Below are positions 37,098-46,708 of a stretch of 64,000 nucleotides of DNA, one piece after another (positions within the stretch are counted from its first letter, which is position 1; every line of letters begins with the position of its first letter). The DNA is from Sulfurospirillum sp. Its GTDB lineage: Bacteria; Campylobacterota; Campylobacteria; Campylobacterales; Sulfurospirillaceae. The DNA lies in NCBI GenBank assembly GCA_016744795.1, contig JADGDR010000004.1, positions 156,328 through 220,327 on the forward strand. The letters run 5' to 3'. The position numbers and the translations under genes are program-made. The notes under the pieces were generated by a model. It saw nothing but the letters and a program-made list of their open reading frames with translations, ran no database searches and had not been told where the DNA came from.

Positions 37098-37927
37098 TAC
37101 GTAAATTTGTCAAAGCAGCACTGCAAGAGGACATAGGGCGTGGAGATCTGTTTTGCTTAGTTGGAAACAGTAAAAAAGCAACTGCAAAGATAGTATGTAA
37201 AGACAGTGGAGTATTAGCAGGTGTCAGTTATGTTAAAGCACTATGCAAAATAGAAAAATTAGATTACAAATTTCATAAAAAAGATGGAGATGTCTTAGAG
37301 TATGGCGAAACTATAGCAACTATAAAAGGCAAATCAAAAAAGCTTTTGAAGTGTGAGAGAACAATGCTAAATTTGCTTCAACACTCTTCAGGAATAGCAA
37401 CTAATACAAATAGATATATAAAAGCCTTAGATGGTGCAAATGTAAAACTACTCGATACAAGAAAGACAAGACCAGGACTTAGAGTATTTGAAAAATATGC
37501 AGTTAGATGTGGTGGTGGTAATAACCATCGCATGGGACTTGATGACTGTTTGATGTTAAAAGATACACATCAAGAAACCATAGAAAATCTAAAAGAGTTT
37601 ATAGATAAAGCAAGAAATAAGCTACCATATACAACTAAGATTGAGATAGAGTGTTCAACTTTTAGTGCGGCACAAGAGGCTATGGATTGCAAAGTAGATA
37701 TGATTATGTGTGATAATATGAGTGTTGGAGAGATAAAAGAAGTCGTTACATGTAGAGATAACAAAGCTCCTCACATTTTACTTGAAGCTAGTGGTAATAT
37801 AACAAATGAGACTATTGCTTCTTATGCCAAAAGTGGCGTAGATGCCATAAGCAGTGGAAGCCTTATACATCAAGCAGTCTGGCTTGATTTTTCTATGAAG
37901 ATAACGCACCAAAACAAAGAGGTTTAA
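37094..37927 (+). CDS. nadC: Nicotinate-nucleotide pyrophosphorylase (quinolinate phosphoribosyltransferase)
   Basis: Makes nicotinate mononucleotide from quinolinate and PRPP. 277 residues with EDIGRGDLF, LNLLQHSSGIAT, DTRKTRPGLR, GGGNNHRMGL and LEASGNIT. Overlaps nadA by 4 bases (ATGA) and precedes flhB by 6 bases. One dispersed palindrome (core 37747-37754) is read VTCRDN. Confidence 0.95.
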   Translation: MIRKFVKAALQEDIGRGDLFCLVGNSKKATAKIVCKDSGVLAGVSYVKALCKIEKLDYKFHKKDGDVLEYGETIATIKGKSKKLLKCERTMLNLLQHSSGIATNTNRYIKALDGANVKLLDTRKTRPGLRVFEKYAVRCGGGNNHRMGLDDCLMLKDTHQETIENLKEFIDKARNKLPYTTKIEIECSTFSAAQEAMDCKVDMIMCDNMSVGEIKEVVTCRDNKAPHILLEASGNITNETIASYAKSGVDAISSGSLIHQAVWLDFSMKITHQNKEV

Positions 37928-37933
37928 AAGAGT

Positions 37934-38995
37934 ATGGCTGACGATCAGGAAAAGACCGAAGAGCCTACCGCCAAAAAGATTGAAGATGCTAGAAAAGAGG
38001 GAAATGTTCCCAAGAGCCAAGATACAAGTAGTTTTGTTACTTTAGTAGTGGCAATAGGGGCTTTTTTTTCACTTTTCCCTTATATTAAAGCGAGGATGTT
38101 TAATCTGTATAGATTTTGCCAATCTTATATGGGAATAGATTTAGATAAAAATGATGTTCATATTTTGATGATGACTGTTTTTAGAGAGTTTGCTCTTATG
38201 GTATTGCCTTTAGCTGCTATCGTTGCACTCTCTGGAGTTTTAGCTGCTGTAATGCAGTTTGGTTTTTTAACTACCACTAAACCACTTATACCTGATTTTA
38301 AAAAGATTGATCCTATTAAAGGTTTAAAAAATCTTTTAAGTATAAAAAAACTTATTGAAGGTATTAAGATTATTGTTAAAGTAACTCTTGTGATGATGCT
38401 TGCATATTATTATTTGCTAGATTTTACTACTGAGTTACCTTCGGTTGTGTTTTTTCCCATTTATGACCAATTAGAATGGCTTAAAGATAAAGCTATGATT
38501 TTGATTGCTGTTATGTTGTTACTTTTCTTAGGGCTTGCTCTGTTTGATCTGTTTTTTGTAAGATATAATTATTTTAAAGATTTAAAAATGAGTAAACAAG
38601 AGATAAAAGATGAGTATAAGCAGATGGAGGGAGATCCTCAAGTAAAAGCTCGTATTAAAAGAGTTCAGATGGAGATGAGTAAAAAAAGGATGATGCAAGA
38701 TATACCAAGTGCTGATGTTGTTATAACAAATCCAACACACTTTGCAGTAGCAATTAGGTATGATACAGAAAAAGAAAATGCACCAAAAGTAATAGCAAAA
38801 GGTGTTGACCACCTAGCACTAAAAATAAAAGAAATTGCAAGAGAACACGGTGTTCAGGTAATAGAAAATCCACCTTTAGCACGTGAGTTGTATAAAAAAT
38901 GTGAGATAGATGAAGTAATACCAGAGACCATGTACAAGGCAGTAGCAGAAGTACTAGCTTTTGTGTATCAAAGTTCTAAAAAAGAGAGAAAATAA
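37934..38995 (+). CDS. flhB: Flagellar type III export apparatus protein FlhB
   Basis: Membrane gate and substrate-specificity switch of flagellar export. 353 residues, four membrane helices (about 30-50, 85-110, 145-165, 185-210) and a cytoplasmic domain with the self-cleaving NPTH motif at 266-269 (cut after N266). DDQEKTEEPTAKKIEDARKEG is the usual start. It sits away from other flagellar genes, attached to nadA-nadC. Confidence 0.96.
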   Translation: MADDQEKTEEPTAKKIEDARKEGNVPKSQDTSSFVTLVVAIGAFFSLFPYIKARMFNLYRFCQSYMGIDLDKNDVHILMMTVFREFALMVLPLAAIVALSGVLAAVMQFGFLTTTKPLIPDFKKIDPIKGLKNLLSIKKLIEGIKIIVKVTLVMMLAYYYLLDFTTELPSVVFFPIYDQLEWLKDKAMILIAVMLLLFLGLALFDLFFVRYNYFKDLKMSKQEIKDEYKQMEGDPQVKARIKRVQMEMSKKRMMQDIPSADVVITNPTHFAVAIRYDTEKENAPKVIAKGVDHLALKIKEIAREHGVQVIENPPLARELYKKCEIDEVIPETMYKAVAEVLAFVYQSSKKERK

Positions 38996-39053
38996 AAGTT
39001 TATAGTTAGAATTTGATTTAATGATAATTTATTAGAATAAAGAAGGAATTAAA

Positions 39054-39527
39054 ATGACATATGCAGGATTTTGGATTAGGGTTGGAGCTTCGCTGATAGA
39101 TACTTTTGTAATGCTTTTGATTTTATTGCCACTTATAGCTAACATATATGGTTTAAATTCTACTAGTATGGAGATGTCTAGTGCTGGTATGAGTTATTAT
39201 GCAAGTTCGTATAGTTTTGAAGGAAGTGGAAACTTTTTTTTGAATTATCTTTTGCCTGCTATTGTAGTTATAGCTTTTTGGCTTTTAAAATCTGCAACAC
39301 CTGGGAAAATGCTTACGAAATTAACTATAGTTGATGCAAAAACAGGAAAAAAACCTACTTTAGTACAGTTCTTGTTGCGTTATGTTGGGTACTTTTTATC
39401 ATGTATATTTTTACTAGGATTTATTTGGGTTGCCTTTGATAAAAGAAAACAGGGTTGGCATGATAAGATAGCAGGGACTGTAGTTATAAGAGATTCTAGG
39501 ATTGAAGAAGTTAAGTTTGAAAAGTAA
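39054..39527 (+). CDS. RDD family membrane protein
   Basis: 157 residues, opening with YAGFWIRVGASLIDTFVML (the R...D of RDD), a second helix near 65-80, then SATPGKMLTKLTIVDAKTGKKPTLVQFLLRYVG and a third helix, ending FDKRKQGWHDKIAGTVVI. Function of the family is mostly unknown (some members are proposed Na+/H+ antiporters). Its 3' end overlaps the next gene. Confidence 0.88.
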   Translation: MTYAGFWIRVGASLIDTFVMLLILLPLIANIYGLNSTSMEMSSAGMSYYASSYSFEGSGNFFLNYLLPAIVVIAFWLLKSATPGKMLTKLTIVDAKTGKKPTLVQFLLRYVGYFLSCIFLLGFIWVAFDKRKQGWHDKIAGTVVIRDSRIEEVKFEK

Positions 39528-40311
39528 GATAAAAGAGCATTGGTTAAAGAGTTTAGTATTTTTACTCTCTTTAGTTATTATATATTTTGCAACTTTTGCA
39601 AAACTTAATACGGAGGCAAATAGTCGAATAAATTCATCTTTTAAACAAGCTTTAGGGGTTTTTGCTACAGTTAAAGCACTTAATGGTGTTATATCTTTAG
39701 TCCAAGGAACTCAAGTAGGACCTCCAGGAGTTACCATAAGTATAGGAGAAATTTTAGATCCTATCAATGACCTTGTAGAAAGATTTTCTTGGATTATGCT
39801 TGCCTCATTGACTTCACTTGGTATTCAAAAGATACTTATGAATATTGTAGTTTTTAAAGGTTTTGAAATTTTGCTTATATGTAGTTTGATGATATCAAAT
39901 ATACTTGTGTTTTTTAAATTTATAAAGTATCAGCAAAGTAAAATTTTTTTCTTTAAATTTACTATTTTATTGATATTTTTGAGATTTAGTATTCCTTTTA
40001 TGGCAATGGCAAATGAGTATGTTTATCTGAATTTTGTAAAACAAGATTATAATATAGAAAAATCTCAAAGAGTTATAGTTAGTGCAAAAAATGATATTAG
40101 TAAATTTGATGATAAAAAAGCAAGTTATTTTTCAACTGATTATTATAAAAATAAGATGCAAGAGTTTAAAGTCTCAGCATTAGAGACTAGTGACCATATT
40201 GTTGATTTGATAATAGTTTTTGTATTTCAAACCATGCTTTTTCCTATACTTTTTTTGTGGTTTTTGTATAGAGTATTTACTGTTTTTTTAAAGTCGTTTC
40301 ATAACCCATAG
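39502..40311 (+). CDS. Hypothetical membrane protein
   Basis: Not recognised. 269 residues with hydrophobic stretches at about 17-34, 92-108, 115-140, 150-172 and 237-262, and a hydrophilic part (about 180-230) between the last two. No catalytic motif seen. Starts are TTG at 39502 or 39517, inside the RDD gene. The 3' end overlaps the convergent MFS gene by 35 bases. Low GC and AT-rich codons match its neighbours. Confidence 0.65.
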   Translation: MKKLSLKSKIKEHWLKSLVFLLSLVIIYFATFAKLNTEANSRINSSFKQALGVFATVKALNGVISLVQGTQVGPPGVTISIGEILDPINDLVERFSWIMLASLTSLGIQKILMNIVVFKGFEILLICSLMISNILVFFKFIKYQQSKIFFFKFTILLIFLRFSIPFMAMANEYVYLNFVKQDYNIEKSQRVIVSAKNDISKFDDKKASYFSTDYYKNKMQEFKVSALETSDHIVDLIIVFVFQTMLFPILFLWFLYRVFTVFLKSFHNP

Positions 40312-41449
40312 TTGGATTTTGTGGAATTAAAAATGATAGCGAAAAAGAGCAAATTCCAATAGAAGCACCTATAATAAAAACAAGTGAATGAGAATATAAC
40401 CAGATAAGCCCAAGAAGAGCAGGTAAGAAGACAGCGGCAATATGATTTATAGTAAAACTAACAGCACTAGCATTTGCAAAATCTTTTGGATCTGCTATTT
40501 TTTGGAAGTATGTTTTAAGGGCAATTGCCATAGAAAATAGTAGATGGTCGGCTATATAAAGAGCATAAGCAAAATATAAATTTTCTACAAAAGCATAAGA
40601 TACGAATATAAATATAAGACCTAAATACTCAATTCTAAGTGTTATTCTTTCTCCCATTTTGGCTATAAATCTACCAATAAATGGTGCAAAGTAGATATTA
40701 AGAACAGAATTTATAAAAAGAAGTGAAACCATATTTTGTACATCTACATTAAATTTTTCTACTAACATAAAAGTAGCAAAGACCATAAATATTTGTCTTC
40801 TAGCCCCTGCAAAAAAAGTTAGCAGATAAAATAGCCAATACTCTTTTTTTAATTGTAACTTTTTTTCTTGAATTACATCATCTTTAAAGTGATCAAACAA
40901 AATCCAAGCTAAAATTCCAATAACAAAAGTAACTCCTCCAAAAAAGAGGTAGATATATTTATATTCAATAGAGTAAAATTTCATCATAAAATATATAAGC
41001 ACAAAGACAATTAAGCTTGTAAATGATTTTATTGCTGTAATTTTTCCTAATATGATTGGTGCTTTTGTTTTATCTAACCATTGTAGAGATAAAGATTGAT
41101 TAAGAGTTTCAAGATAGTGAAAGCCAATTGACATAATAATAGTTGTGATATAAAGTCCAAGTACATTAGGAAAAAATCCTGTTATAGCTACACCAATTCC
41201 TAAAAGAATCATAGATATATAAACCAGTCTTTGTTGAGAAACTAACATAAGAACAAAGATAACACCAAATGCTAAAAACCCAGGAATCTCTCTTATACTT
41301 TGCAAAATACCAATTTGAGCACCATTAAAAGAAGCGAGTTCAATAGCAAAGTTATTTAGAAGAGACATCCAAGAAGAAAAAGAGAACATCATAGCAATGG
41401 AAATAAGGTAAAGCAAAGCAATACGTGATTTTAAAAAGTTTATTATCAT
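40277..41449 (-). CDS. Major facilitator superfamily transporter
   Basis: 390 residues and 12 apparent membrane helices (10-30, 43-63, and so on to the C-terminus), with a cytoplasmic loop in the middle (about 190-207, FKDDVIQEKKLQLKKEYW) dividing two six-helix halves. No substrate motif that I recognise. I use ATG 41449; an in-frame TTG at 41464 would add five residues. Monocistronic, convergent with the unknown membrane protein. Confidence 0.8.
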   Translation of the reverse strand: MIINFLKSRIALLYLISIAMMFSFSSWMSLLNNFAIELASFNGAQIGILQSIREIPGFLAFGVIFVLMLVSQQRLVYISMILLGIGVAITGFFPNVLGLYITTIIMSIGFHYLETLNQSLSLQWLDKTKAPIILGKITAIKSFTSLIVFVLIYFMMKFYSIEYKYIYLFFGGVTFVIGILAWILFDHFKDDVIQEKKLQLKKEYWLFYLLTFFAGARRQIFMVFATFMLVEKFNVDVQNMVSLLFINSVLNIYFAPFIGRFIAKMGERITLRIEYLGLIFIFVSYAFVENLYFAYALYIADHLLFSMAIALKTYFQKIADPKDFANASAVSFTINHIAAVFLPALLGLIWLYSHSLVFIIGASIGICSFSLSFLIPQNPTMGYETTLKKQ

Positions 41450-41536
41450 AAATGTAGTATACAATAATAATCTTGTCTATTATCTATTCATTTAACTTAA
41501 GAGTATAAAATAACGTTAGATTTAGCTAATATTAAA

Positions 41537-41542
41537 TATAAT
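41537..41542 (+). promoter_or_regulatory. -10 box (TATAAT) for the DHH phosphoesterase operon
   Basis: AAATATAATAG lies 23 bases before the ATG at 41566, in the 116-base divergent gap with the MFS gene. Confidence 0.5.
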
Positions 41543-41565
41543 AGATACTTAAAAAATGGGACTGC

Positions 41566-42501
41566 ATGTACAAAGAAGCTTGGGATAAAATTACAAATGC
41601 AAGATATACTGTTATAGTCTCTCATATCCATCCTGACGGAGATACGATAGGGACTACTTTAGCATTGTACAATGTTTTAAAAGAACTTGGAAAAAAAGTT
41701 GCACTTTTTAATGCTACGAAAGATGAGTTACCAAGAGAGTTTAGTTTTTTAGATGGTTATTCAAAGATTCAAGGTAAACTTCCTAAATTTTTTGATTTGC
41801 TAGTTTGTTGTGATAGTGCTAGTTTTGATAGATTAAGAGTAGAAAAAGGTGATTTTGAGATAGTCAATATTGACCATCATAAAAGTAATACTAATTTTGG
41901 TGATATAAATGTGGTTTTAAAAAAGGCTTCGAGTGCTGGTATTGTTCTGTACAAGCTTTTAAAAGCTAATGAAATTAATATATCTAAAAAAACTGCAACG
42001 GCTTTGTATACTTCAATAGCCGATGATACTGGTTTTTTTAGATATGGAAATATTGATGCGAATACATTTGATTGTGTTGCAGCACTTATAAGATGCGGAG
42101 CAGATCCTAAAAACATAGCCGATGAGGTAAAAAGTAGGCAATCTTTAGCAAAAACAAGATTGATAGCATATATGCTTAGTAACTTTAAGTTATATGAAAA
42201 TGCGACCATAGCATCTATAGTTTTTGATCGCTCTGCTATGGAATCAACAGGAGCAAAGCAAAGTGACACTAAAAATATCATAAGCATGCTTCGTGATATT
42301 GTAAATGTTAAAGTGGCTTTAATGATACTAGAGCTTGATGGGCATTGTAAAGTTTCACTTAGAAGTGATGGGAAAAGAGATGTATCTGAAATCTCTGGAC
42401 TTTATGGCGGAGGAGGGCACAAAGGTGCCTCTGGTTTTAATGTAAACAGTAGTAATCCAAGAGTTACATGTAAAGAAATATTAGATTTATTGAAGAGGTA
42501 A
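41566..42501 (+). CDS. DHH/DHHA1 phosphoesterase (NrnA-like nanoRNase/pAp phosphatase)
   Basis: 311 residues. DHH domain: VSHIHPDGDTIGT, VCCDSAS, NIDHHKSNTNFGD and ADDTGFFRY (metal ligands), then DHHA1 with GGGGHKGASGF. Likely degrades very short RNAs or 3'-phosphoadenosine phosphate in the cytosol. First gene of a run 41.6-46.7 kb with no gaps over about 30 bases. One dispersed palindrome (core 42465-42472; VTCKEI). Confidence 0.9.
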   Translation: MYKEAWDKITNARYTVIVSHIHPDGDTIGTTLALYNVLKELGKKVALFNATKDELPREFSFLDGYSKIQGKLPKFFDLLVCCDSASFDRLRVEKGDFEIVNIDHHKSNTNFGDINVVLKKASSAGIVLYKLLKANEINISKKTATALYTSIADDTGFFRYGNIDANTFDCVAALIRCGADPKNIADEVKSRQSLAKTRLIAYMLSNFKLYENATIASIVFDRSAMESTGAKQSDTKNIISMLRDIVNVKVALMILELDGHCKVSLRSDGKRDVSEISGLYGGGGHKGASGFNVNSSNPRVTCKEILDLLKR

Positions 42502-42502
42502 T

Positions 42503-43867
42503 ATGAGACGTAAAAAGAGTTCATCAGGAATAGTAGTTTTAATTGTTTTGATTTTAATAACAGCATCATTGGCATATTTGTATAATTCAAAGATATTTGA
42601 GAGAAAAGCACCTACTATAGAGTTGGCTGATAAGATAAATTGGAATTTAAAAAAACCTATATCAGTGAAGATTAGTGATGAAAGTGGTGTAAAATTTGTA
42701 CGTGCAACTTTAAATGATGGAAAGAATTCCATAGTTTTAGCAAAAAAGCTTTTTGAAATATCGAAAGATGAATATGTTTTGAATATTAAGTTTCCAAGAA
42801 CAGGTTTTATAAGCAATAAAAAACTTTTTGAATTAACTATAGAAGCAGTAGATGCAAGTAAATGGAATTTTTTATCTGGAAATCAAGCTATAAAAAAATC
42901 AATAATTCATGTTGATACAAAAAGACCAGAACTTTTTGTAATAAATAACTCATACAAAATTATTAGAGGTGGAGTTGCTACGGTAGTATTCAAAGCAAAA
43001 GACGATAATTTGAAAGAGCTTTATATACAAACAAATTTTGGTAAAATATTCTATCCAACACCTTTTTATAAAGATAATTATTTTGTGTCGTTACTTGCTT
43101 GGCCGAGTCATGAAAAAAGTTTTAAAGCTACCATAATAGCACGTGACAAAGCTGGAAATATAGCTAAAAGTAGAGTTAGATTTTATCTAAAAGGTAAAAA
43201 ATATAGAGTATCAAGGTTAAATTTAAACGATAAATTTCTAGATGGAAAGATAAGTGATTTAGCAGAAGAAGAGAACCCAAGTTCAGTAAGTATGGATAGA
43301 ATTGAAAGATTTAAATATGTTAATGAAATATTAAGAGGAAATAATGAAGATAAAATAAGCAAAATTACTTCAAAAATTCCAACAAAGATGGTCAGCTCTT
43401 TTTTTATGAAACCATTTTATCCGCTTAAAAATGCTGCAGCAGTAGCTAGTTTTGGTGACCATAGATATTTTAGCTATGGTGGTAATTTAGTGAGTGAATC
43501 GTATCATTTAGGTTTAGATCTTGCAAGTACAGCCGAAGCAGATGTTATGTCCTCGAATGCAGGGATTGTAGTGTTTGCAAAATATAATGGCATATATGGA
43601 AAAAACATTATAATTTCTCATGGAATGGGTGTTTATTCTCTATATGGACACAACTCTAGCTTCTTAGTTGATGAAGGAGAACACGTTAAACGTGGAGATA
43701 TTATATCTAAAACTGGTATGACTGGGCTTGCTCTTGGAGATCATCTTCATTTTGGTATGTTAGTTCAAGGAGTAGAAGTTCGTCCAGAAGAGTGGATGGA
43801 TAAAAATTGGATGAAAGACAATATTTTTGATATTATAAGTTCAGCAAAGAAGATTATAGATAGATGA
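42503..43867 (+). CDS. Membrane-anchored M23-family peptidase (LytM domain)
   Basis: 454 residues. An N-terminal membrane anchor (about 10-28), a beta-rich region of about 270 residues, and a C-terminal LytM/M23 domain (about 320-445) with zinc ligands SYHLGLDLA and HLHFG. It probably cuts or senses peptidoglycan cross-links; both His-x-His parts look intact, so activity is plausible. Overlaps minC by 4 bases, consistent with a cell-division role. Confidence 0.9.
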   Translation: MRRKKSSSGIVVLIVLILITASLAYLYNSKIFERKAPTIELADKINWNLKKPISVKISDESGVKFVRATLNDGKNSIVLAKKLFEISKDEYVLNIKFPRTGFISNKKLFELTIEAVDASKWNFLSGNQAIKKSIIHVDTKRPELFVINNSYKIIRGGVATVVFKAKDDNLKELYIQTNFGKIFYPTPFYKDNYFVSLLAWPSHEKSFKATIIARDKAGNIAKSRVRFYLKGKKYRVSRLNLNDKFLDGKISDLAEEENPSSVSMDRIERFKYVNEILRGNNEDKISKITSKIPTKMVSSFFMKPFYPLKNAAAVASFGDHRYFSYGGNLVSESYHLGLDLASTAEADVMSSNAGIVVFAKYNGIYGKNIIISHGMGVYSLYGHNSSFLVDEGEHVKRGDIISKTGMTGLALGDHLHFGMLVQGVEVRPEEWMDKNWMKDNIFDIISSAKKIIDR

Positions 43868-44454
43868 TAGTAAAACAAAAAAATCTACGTGTTTTTCATA
43901 TAACAGTTGATGATAAAGAGAGCTTTTTAGAATATTTTAGAAAGAATAAAATACTATTAATGGAATTCTTTTTGCTTATCGAGGGTGAAGTTGATGAAAG
44001 TTTAGAAAAAATACTTGATAATGAAGGTCTATGTTATAAAAATATATCTACATGTAAACTTAGACTTTCAAGTGTCAAAAAAGATATAGTAATTCAAGAG
44101 CCAAAAGAAAATGTACAAAGAAAAGAAGCTTTAGAAGAACCAGTTTCAAAAGATAAGATAAAAATTTATGATAGACCAATTCGCTCTGGCGAAGAGATAA
44201 ATGAAGAGTTACCAGTAGTGGTTTTTGGACGTATTAATAGCGGTGCAAAATTATTTTGTACGCAAAGTGTCTCGATATATGGCATAATAGATGGATTGGT
44301 TCAGTGTGATGGGGAGTATATAGTACTTAATGGACTTAGTTCCCGAGGTAATTTGATTTTTAATGGGGAAATTATAGATAGAGAACTACTAAAAAGTGAT
44401 ATTTTACAAAAAATAACAATAAATAGTTCAAAAGTAGAGATAAAGGAAGTTTGA
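43864..44454 (+). CDS. minC: Septum site-determining protein MinC
   Basis: 196 residues; the C-terminal half (about 110-196) has the MinC beta-helix signature (VVFGRINSGAKLFCTQSVSIYGIIDGLVQCDGEYI, written in part). N-terminal half carries the FtsZ-inhibiting domain. minD and minE are not next to it, so the Min genes are split in this organism. One dispersed palindrome (core 44049-44056; STCKLR). Confidence 0.85.
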   Translation: MIVKQKNLRVFHITVDDKESFLEYFRKNKILLMEFFLLIEGEVDESLEKILDNEGLCYKNISTCKLRLSSVKKDIVIQEPKENVQRKEALEEPVSKDKIKIYDRPIRSGEEINEELPVVVFGRINSGAKLFCTQSVSIYGIIDGLVQCDGEYIVLNGLSSRGNLIFNGEIIDRELLKSDILQKITINSSKVEIKEV

Positions 44455-44455
44455 T

Positions 44456-45340
44456 TTGAAACAAACTACAGTTGCCAATAGAGTGGAAAGTGTTGGTATA
44501 GGTCTGCATAAGGGTGAACCTATAGAGATAATACTAGAACCACTAGAAGCAAATAATGGCATAGTTTTTTATAGATCTGATGTTGGAATGAGTGTTAAAG
44601 CATCTCCTGGGAATGTTGTCAATACTAACAATGCAACTGTTATAGGCGATGGGCAAAATTACATTTCGACTATAGAACACCTACTCTCTGCAGTATATTC
44701 ATATGGAATAGATAATATACTTATAATTTTAAATGGTGCAGAAGTTCCTGTTATGGATGGTAGTGGGACTAGTTTTTGTATGATGCTTGATGAAGCACAA
44801 AGAAGAGAATTAGATGAAAATAAAAGTGTACTAATCATAAAGCGGGAAGTTGAAGTTACTGATGGCAAAAAATTTGCTAGAGTAAAACCAACAAAAAAAC
44901 CATCTTATAATTTTGAGATAGATTTTCCTCATCCTGTTATAGGAAAACAAAATTATCAGTTTATTTTTAGTAAAAAAGCTTATATAGAAGAGATTTCCAA
45001 AGCAAGAACATTTGGATTTTTGAAAGATGTACAATATCTTCAAAGCCGTGGTCTTGCACTTGGAGGATCACTTGATAATGCAATAGTTCTTGATGATAAA
45101 AAGATATTAAATCCAGGAGGATTAAGATTTAAGGATGAGTTTGTAAAACACAAGATTTTAGATGCTATTGGAGATTTGGCACTTTTGGGTGCTCCGGTTT
45201 TGGCTGATTATGAATCATTCGCAGGAAGTCACAATTTAAATCATTTACTAACAAAAGAGATATTAAAAGATCCAAAAAACTATGAAGTAAGAGATTTTGC
45301 TATGATTGAAGAGTTAGAATTTATTGAGGTGTTCGCATAA
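44456..45340 (+). CDS. lpxC: UDP-3-O-acyl-N-acetylglucosamine deacetylase
   Basis: Zinc deacetylase committing lipid A synthesis. 294 residues: VGIGLHKGEP, zinc His in STIEHLLSA, then HKILDAIGDLALLG (His and Asp) and GSHNLNH (general acid His). The start is TTG 44456, two bases after the minC stop; AAAGGAAG lies upstream. The stop (45338-45340) overlaps the probable tsaB start. Confidence 0.96.
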   Translation: MKQTTVANRVESVGIGLHKGEPIEIILEPLEANNGIVFYRSDVGMSVKASPGNVVNTNNATVIGDGQNYISTIEHLLSAVYSYGIDNILIILNGAEVPVMDGSGTSFCMMLDEAQRRELDENKSVLIIKREVEVTDGKKFARVKPTKKPSYNFEIDFPHPVIGKQNYQFIFSKKAYIEEISKARTFGFLKDVQYLQSRGLALGGSLDNAIVLDDKKILNPGGLRFKDEFVKHKILDAIGDLALLGAPVLADYESFAGSHNLNHLLTKEILKDPKNYEVRDFAMIEELEFIEVFA

Positions 45341-45795
45341 AACAGATAGTAGATATTGTAGTTATATCTTTGAGTTCACCACTTCAAGTAGGCATATATA
45401 AAAACAATCAATTAATCAAAGAGTATATAACTAAAGAGCATACTAGTGAAGCTTTGCCTATGATTTTTAAAGAGATTCTCAAAGGCTCTACATGTAAAAG
45501 AGTTTTTTTTGCAAAAGGCCCTGGAAGTTTTATGGCTATTAAAATTACATATATTTTTTTAAGAACTTTGGCTATCACTAAAGGATTAGAATTGTATGCA
45601 AGTGATGGATTCAATTTTAATGGAGCAAATCCCATAAAAGCAATGAGAAAGATGTATTTTGTAAAAAAATATGATAAAATAATGACCGAGTTTTTTGAAG
45701 ATGAGCCTATTTGTGAGTTTATGCTTCCAAAAACAATAGAATTAGAAAAATTTACTAAAGATGTAGAACCATTATATATCTTACCAGCAGTATAA
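45337..45795 (+). CDS. tsaB: tRNA threonylcarbamoyladenosine synthesis protein TsaB, short form; probable AUA start
   Basis: ASKHA-fold partner of TsaD in t6A synthesis. The residues DIVVISLSSPLQVGIYKNN and FFAKGPGSFMAIKI (the GPGSF motif) identify it. From the first conventional codon (TTG 45370) the first beta strand would be lost. The frame is open only from 45328, with no ATG, GTG or TTG before 45370. ATA at 45337 overlaps the lpxC stop and has GAGG at 45326-45329, 7 bases upstream, so I propose it as start (152 residues). It is shorter than most TsaB proteins and lacks much of the second domain. One dispersed palindrome (core 45489-45496). Confidence 0.8.
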   Translation: MKQIVDIVVISLSSPLQVGIYKNNQLIKEYITKEHTSEALPMIFKEILKGSTCKRVFFAKGPGSFMAIKITYIFLRTLAITKGLELYASDGFNFNGANPIKAMRKMYFVKKYDKIMTEFFEDEPICEFMLPKTIELEKFTKDVEPLYILPAV

Positions 45796-45805
45796 AAGGA
45801 AGTTG

Positions 45806-46702
45806 ATGCGGATAAGGATTCCTGCAACCAGTGCAAATTTAGGACCAGGTTTTGATAGTTTGGGACTTGCTATTGCTCTATATAATTATGTAAATATAAA
45901 ACCATATACGTGTCAAAGTATATCTATAAAAGGTGAGGGTTCAGATAAATCAAGATTAAAAGTCAACAATATTTTCGTTTCTATATTTAGAGAAGTTTAT
46001 CAAGAATTATCTGAAGAAAAAAATAATTTTAGATTCGAATTTGAAAACAATATTCCCTTTTCAAGAGGACTTGGTAGTAGTTCAGCTGTTATTGTTGGTG
46101 CAATTGCTAGTGCATATTATATGGCAAATGTTAAAATATCAAAAGAGAAGATACTCAATCGTGCTCTGGTATATGAGAACCATCCAGATAACATTGCTCC
46201 TGCTGTTTATGGTGGATTTACAACTTCAATAGTGGTAGATAATTTAGTTAAAACATTAAAAAAAGAGTTACCAAAGTCACTTAAAGCAGTTATAGTTATT
46301 CCAGATCGTTCTATGAGTACAGCTCATTCAAGAACACAATTACCAAAATCATATTATATGTCAGACGTAACATTTAACAGTTCTCGTGTAGGACTTATGA
46401 GTGCAGCTTTTTTTAATGAAGATTGGGAAATACTTAAATATGCAAGTAGAGATAAGCTACATGAAAATAGAAGAATGAAAAAGATGAAAGAGCTTTTTGG
46501 TGTTAGAAAAATGTCCCTTGAAAATGGAGCTTTAATGAGTACTCTTTCTGGTAGTGGCTCATCTTTTTTCTCTTTGGCTTATGAAAAAGATGCAAAAAAG
46601 TTGAAAGATAGACTAAAAAAATCGTTTCCTAATTTTAGGATAGAAGTGTTTGATTTTGATAATTGTGGCTTTGAAATAAGTCAAAGTTGTAAAACAGTTT
46701 AA
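45806..46702 (+). CDS. thrB: Homoserine kinase
   Basis: GHMP kinase that phosphorylates homoserine for threonine synthesis. 298 residues: IRIPATSANLGPGFDSLGLA, ATP loop FSRGLGSSSAVIVGA, and LSGSGSSFFS. ATG 45806 follows AAAGGAAG; a TTG directly before it is in the same frame. It begins 10 bases after tsaB. Confidence 0.95.
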   Translation: MRIRIPATSANLGPGFDSLGLAIALYNYVNIKPYTCQSISIKGEGSDKSRLKVNNIFVSIFREVYQELSEEKNNFRFEFENNIPFSRGLGSSSAVIVGAIASAYYMANVKISKEKILNRALVYENHPDNIAPAVYGGFTTSIVVDNLVKTLKKELPKSLKAVIVIPDRSMSTAHSRTQLPKSYYMSDVTFNSSRVGLMSAAFFNEDWEILKYASRDKLHENRRMKKMKELFGVRKMSLENGALMSTLSGSGSSFFSLAYEKDAKKLKDRLKKSFPNFRIEVFDFDNCGFEISQSCKTV

Positions 46703-46708
46703 TTTTGG

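Noticed and set aside
36105..38995. flhB next to nadA-nadC considered as a functional link between NAD synthesis and flagella
   Set aside because: Gene packing of unrelated functions is common in this phylum (also fliH-dxs), so adjacency alone is not evidence.
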